Assembly: GCA_020854775.1 (NCBI GenBank)
Contig: JAHKLZ010000019.1
Span: 1 to 63,701, forward strand
Reading direction: 5' to 3'
Source of the DNA: Candidatus Woesearchaeota archaeon
Lineage (GTDB): Archaea; Nanobdellota; Nanobdellia; Woesearchaeales; 21-14-0-10-32-9
Length of the DNA stretch: 63,701 nucleotides
Shown here: in pieces, positions 62,214 to 63,701 of the stretch
How the letters are laid out: the number at the start of each line of letters is the position of its first letter
Position numbering within the stretch: position 1 is the stretch's first letter
Notes under the pieces: generated by a model
The model's input: the letters and a program-made list of their open reading frames with translations, nothing else
Told to the model about the DNA's origin: nothing
Database searches by the model: none
Position numbers and translations under genes: made by a program

Positions 62214-62229
62214 TCAGTCATTTGACTGA
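62214..62229. promoter_or_regulatory. Palindromic operator of the B-C module
   Basis: TCAGTCA-TT-TGACTGA is a perfect inverted repeat 26-41 bases before the ATG at 62188. On the minus strand a TATA box CTTTATATATTTC (about 62248-62260) lies roughly 20-30 bases further upstream, so the palindrome covers the expected start of transcription. That is the usual place of an autorepressor site in toxin-antitoxin operons. Confidence 0.6.
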
Positions 62230-62414
62230 CAATTATTACTAAAAAATTGAAATATATAAAGTTTATGTTGATTTTTTCGGAAGATATTTGGAACTCTTGA
62301 AATATTTTCGATATCCTCAAAAATAATTGTTTTTGTTGGATTTTCGGAAATAGTTTTCTCGCTTTTATATAATAAAATTGTCCCCTTCCACCTTTAGCCA
62401 CTAAAAATTATTTC

Positions 62415-62582
62415 ATTTAACATCAGGGATAAAAGAAGTTTTTCTGGAACGAAGTGGAAGAAAAATTTGGGAAAATTCAGCAGGAATTTTCCTCTAAATC
62501 CTTGTAAAATTCCCCTGACCGTAGGGAGAGCCTGCAAGGCGTGGGTCGAGGAGCGAAGTGACGAAGAAGTCTGTCTTAGCCC
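62415..62582 (+). repeat. Island repeat copy C
   Basis: Core 62415-62510 (96 bp): outer boxes ATTTAAC (exact) and GTAAAAT (one change from GTTRRRY). It has the right inner arm CTCTAAATCC, a degenerate left inner arm, a TTTTTCT/AGAAAAA hairpin and a perfect GGAAAATTC-AGCAG-GAATTTTCC hairpin. The tail has CC-GTA-GG and GCCT-GCA-AGGC mini-hairpins. It ends in TCTGTCTTAGCCC (62570-62582), which is inverted at 63539-63551. The spacer 62189-62586 otherwise contains the promoter and operator of the B-C module; open frames across it are not genes. Confidence 0.82.
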
Positions 62583-62586
62583 GTTC

Positions 62587-63495
62587 TTATCTTTTGTAAT
62601 ATTTTTCAAATATTTTTAAACAAACACCTATATTTTCAGAATACCAGTTTTCTATAGAATCTAATTCGGTGTAAATACTATGTGAAAAACTTGGTGTGTT
62701 TGTGATGAAATCATAATATTTTTTTAAATATTCTTCATTTTTTAATTCTGCTTCATAATATTTTTCTTGAAGCAATAGCATTATTAATTCTCTGTAAATT
62801 TCTTCAATTTCAATTAATTGGTCATATTCTTGAAGTTCTTCTTTAGAATATTTTTGAATGCCTGTATTGTTTATTTTTATTTCTACTTGTTTTAAATCTC
62901 TTAATGTTTTTTGAGATTCATCCAATTTTTTTAAAGCTTCATAATATTTTTCGTTTTCAACATTTAAAACAGTTAACGCTTCTTCATTTTCATATTTTTC
63001 TTGCAAACTAATTTTTTCTTTAATTAACTCTGTCCAAATATGATAAGAATTCATATTGTTCAAACAATCTTCTAATTTATTTTTGTTATCTGCATAATCA
63101 TCTATTTTAGAATGGATTTCATCTAAAATGATTTTCTGAGATTCGGATAATTTGTTAAGATTAGATTCGCTTTCAGCATTTAAAAACACACTTGTCAACT
63201 CTTCAAAAGAGTTCATATCTTTTTTTAATTCGTTTTCAATATTCTTCATATTTGTAAGGTATGTGTTTGTTATAAATGCAAGATTAACTAATCGATCAAA
63301 ACCATGATTTAAATTATAATTATATAAATCAGTATTTATATTACTTAAATATACATCCATTTGATTATTTATGTTTTCCAGACTTTCTGCAAAATAATCA
63401 AGTTCTTTTTGTTGTTCACAACCAGTTAATATAATTAAACACAAAATAGAAATTAAAAAAATAGATTTGCCGAATTTTAAGTTTTTAGAGCTCAT
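62587..63495 (-). CDS. Bacterial-type lipoprotein with long coiled coil
   Basis: 302 residues. The signal peptide (SIFLISILCLIILTGCEQQ) ends in a lipobox LTGC, so the mature protein would begin at a lipid-modified Cys. The rest is helical and charged with heptads through most of its length (EELTSVFLNAESESNLNKLS, KKLDESQKTLRDLKQVEIKI); no domain is recognised. TATA TATTTATATAAATATTTC lies just upstream (about 63511-63530). The gene is bracketed by a perfect 13-bp inverted repeat and flanked by repeat copies C and D, so it looks like a discrete cassette. Confidence 0.72.
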   Translation of the reverse strand: MSSKNLKFGKSIFLISILCLIILTGCEQQKELDYFAESLENINNQMDVYLSNINTDLYNYNLNHGFDRLVNLAFITNTYLTNMKNIENELKKDMNSFEELTSVFLNAESESNLNKLSESQKIILDEIHSKIDDYADNKNKLEDCLNNMNSYHIWTELIKEKISLQEKYENEEALTVLNVENEKYYEALKKLDESQKTLRDLKQVEIKINNTGIQKYSKEELQEYDQLIEIEEIYRELIMLLLQEKYYEAELKNEEYLKKYYDFITNTPSFSHSIYTELDSIENWYSENIGVCLKIFEKYYKR

Positions 63496-63538
63496 ATTAC
63501 AATATTTAAGAAGTATTTATATAAATATTTCTTTTTTA

Positions 63539-63701
63539 GGGCTAAGACAGATTGGATTTTACATCAGGATTTAGAGAAGTTTTCGGAACGAAGTGGAAGA
63601 AAAATTTGGGAAAATTCAGCAAGAATTTTCCTCTAAATCCTTGTTAAATGAGGGTGAGCGAAGCGAAAGGCTGCAAGCCGTCCCCGAGGATTTGCGAAGC
63701 A
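63539..63701 (+). repeat. Island repeat copy D (runs off the window)
   Basis: GGGCTAAGACAGA (63539-63551) is the inverted partner of the end of copy C. The core is 63556-63649 (94 bp): boxes ATTTTAC (one change) and GTTAAAT (exact), inner arms GGATTTAGAG and CTCTAAATCC (perfectly complementary), then GGAAAATTC-AGCAA-GAATTTTCC. The tail has GC-GAA-GC and GGCT-GCA-AGCC mini-hairpins. The window ends inside another, ATTTGCGAAGCA. Confidence 0.82.

Noticed and set aside
62204-62401. 65-residue minus-strand open frame upstream of the B-C module
   Set aside because: It overlaps the TATA box and the palindromic operator, has no ribosome site and a low-complexity C-terminus.
62394-62609. 71-residue minus-strand open frame
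   Set aside because: It runs through repeat copy C and into the lipoprotein 3' end; its product is a translation of the hairpins (RSSTHALQALPT).

Overview
The window is strongly AT-rich and carries archaeal informational genes: aIF6, prefoldin alpha, FtsY, archaeal-type topoisomerase I, TrmI and RtcA. Many genes are near-leaderless behind TATA boxes of the type AAACATTTATAAA, and others use TTG or GTG starts behind GGTG Shine-Dalgarno sites. Together with a surface-protein repertoire (pilin-like QITIF anchors, an S8 protease with a PGF-pre-PGF-like domain), a bacterial-type class II LysRS and a bacterial GroEL/GroES pair, this best fits a DPANN archaeon of the Woesearchaeota/Pacearchaeota kind. 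That placement is inference; no rRNA gene is present.

Layout. 1-10.4 kb: SGNH hydrolase, a stand-alone Lrp-type RAM domain, peroxiredoxin plus SDR, an Lrp-like regulator, TrmI divergent from tRNA-Arg(UCU), a CofE-like ligase, a radical SAM enzyme, a Nudix hydrolase, and a sugar nucleotidyltransferase coupled to a glycogen-debranching-type glucosidase. 10.7-13 kb: aIF6-pfdA-ftsY. 13-20.7 kb: thioredoxin-fold membrane protein, PD-(D/E)XK nuclease, CARF-like protein, YqhQ/DUF1385 membrane protein, a pair of coiled-coil proteins sharing a C-terminal domain, and RtcA. 20.7-32 kb: a long minus-strand sensory cluster with a surface Kelch/DUF285 protein, a PAS-GAF protein, a 1427-residue sensor kinase, a response regulator, a KaiC-like protein and a membrane-anchored protein, with a small winged-helix gene at its upstream end. 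32-50 kb: an Lrp regulator, a YvcK-nucleotidyltransferase-HAD fusion, two secreted proteins, LysS, membrane proteins, Nudix, Nif3, TopA, an S8 protease, and a LemA pair.

From about 50.3 kb codon and signal usage changes. Codons end more often in A, Shine-Dalgarno sites are strong and bacterial-looking, and there is an intrinsic-terminator-like hairpin. This region holds an HD hydrolase, GroEL/GroES, an HPF-like protein and Hsp20. It also holds a heat-shock-type regulator, a MoxR-DUF58-VWA (Bat-type) operon, an unusual metallopeptidase/nucleotidyltransferase fusion with two orphan partners, and a lipoprotein. Four copies (A-D) of a structured repeat punctuate it. Each copy has a core of 92-96 bp whose ends match the integron attC pattern RYYYAAC...GTTRRRY. 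Each also carries several small hairpins with GNA triloops, which are exceptionally stable in single-stranded DNA. Gene modules sit between copies with the 3' end of the minus-strand genes facing a copy, and the last gene is bracketed by a perfect 13-bp inverted repeat. I read this as a gene-cassette-like island with no integrase in view. It is the most interesting structure in the window.

Three genes show apparent +/-1 frameshifts inside homopolymer runs: G7 in the Kelch gene, A9 at the start of a secreted protein, and A7 in a small + strand gene. These are either consensus errors or real slippage or phase-variation sites. All domain calls were made by eye from motifs, with no database search.
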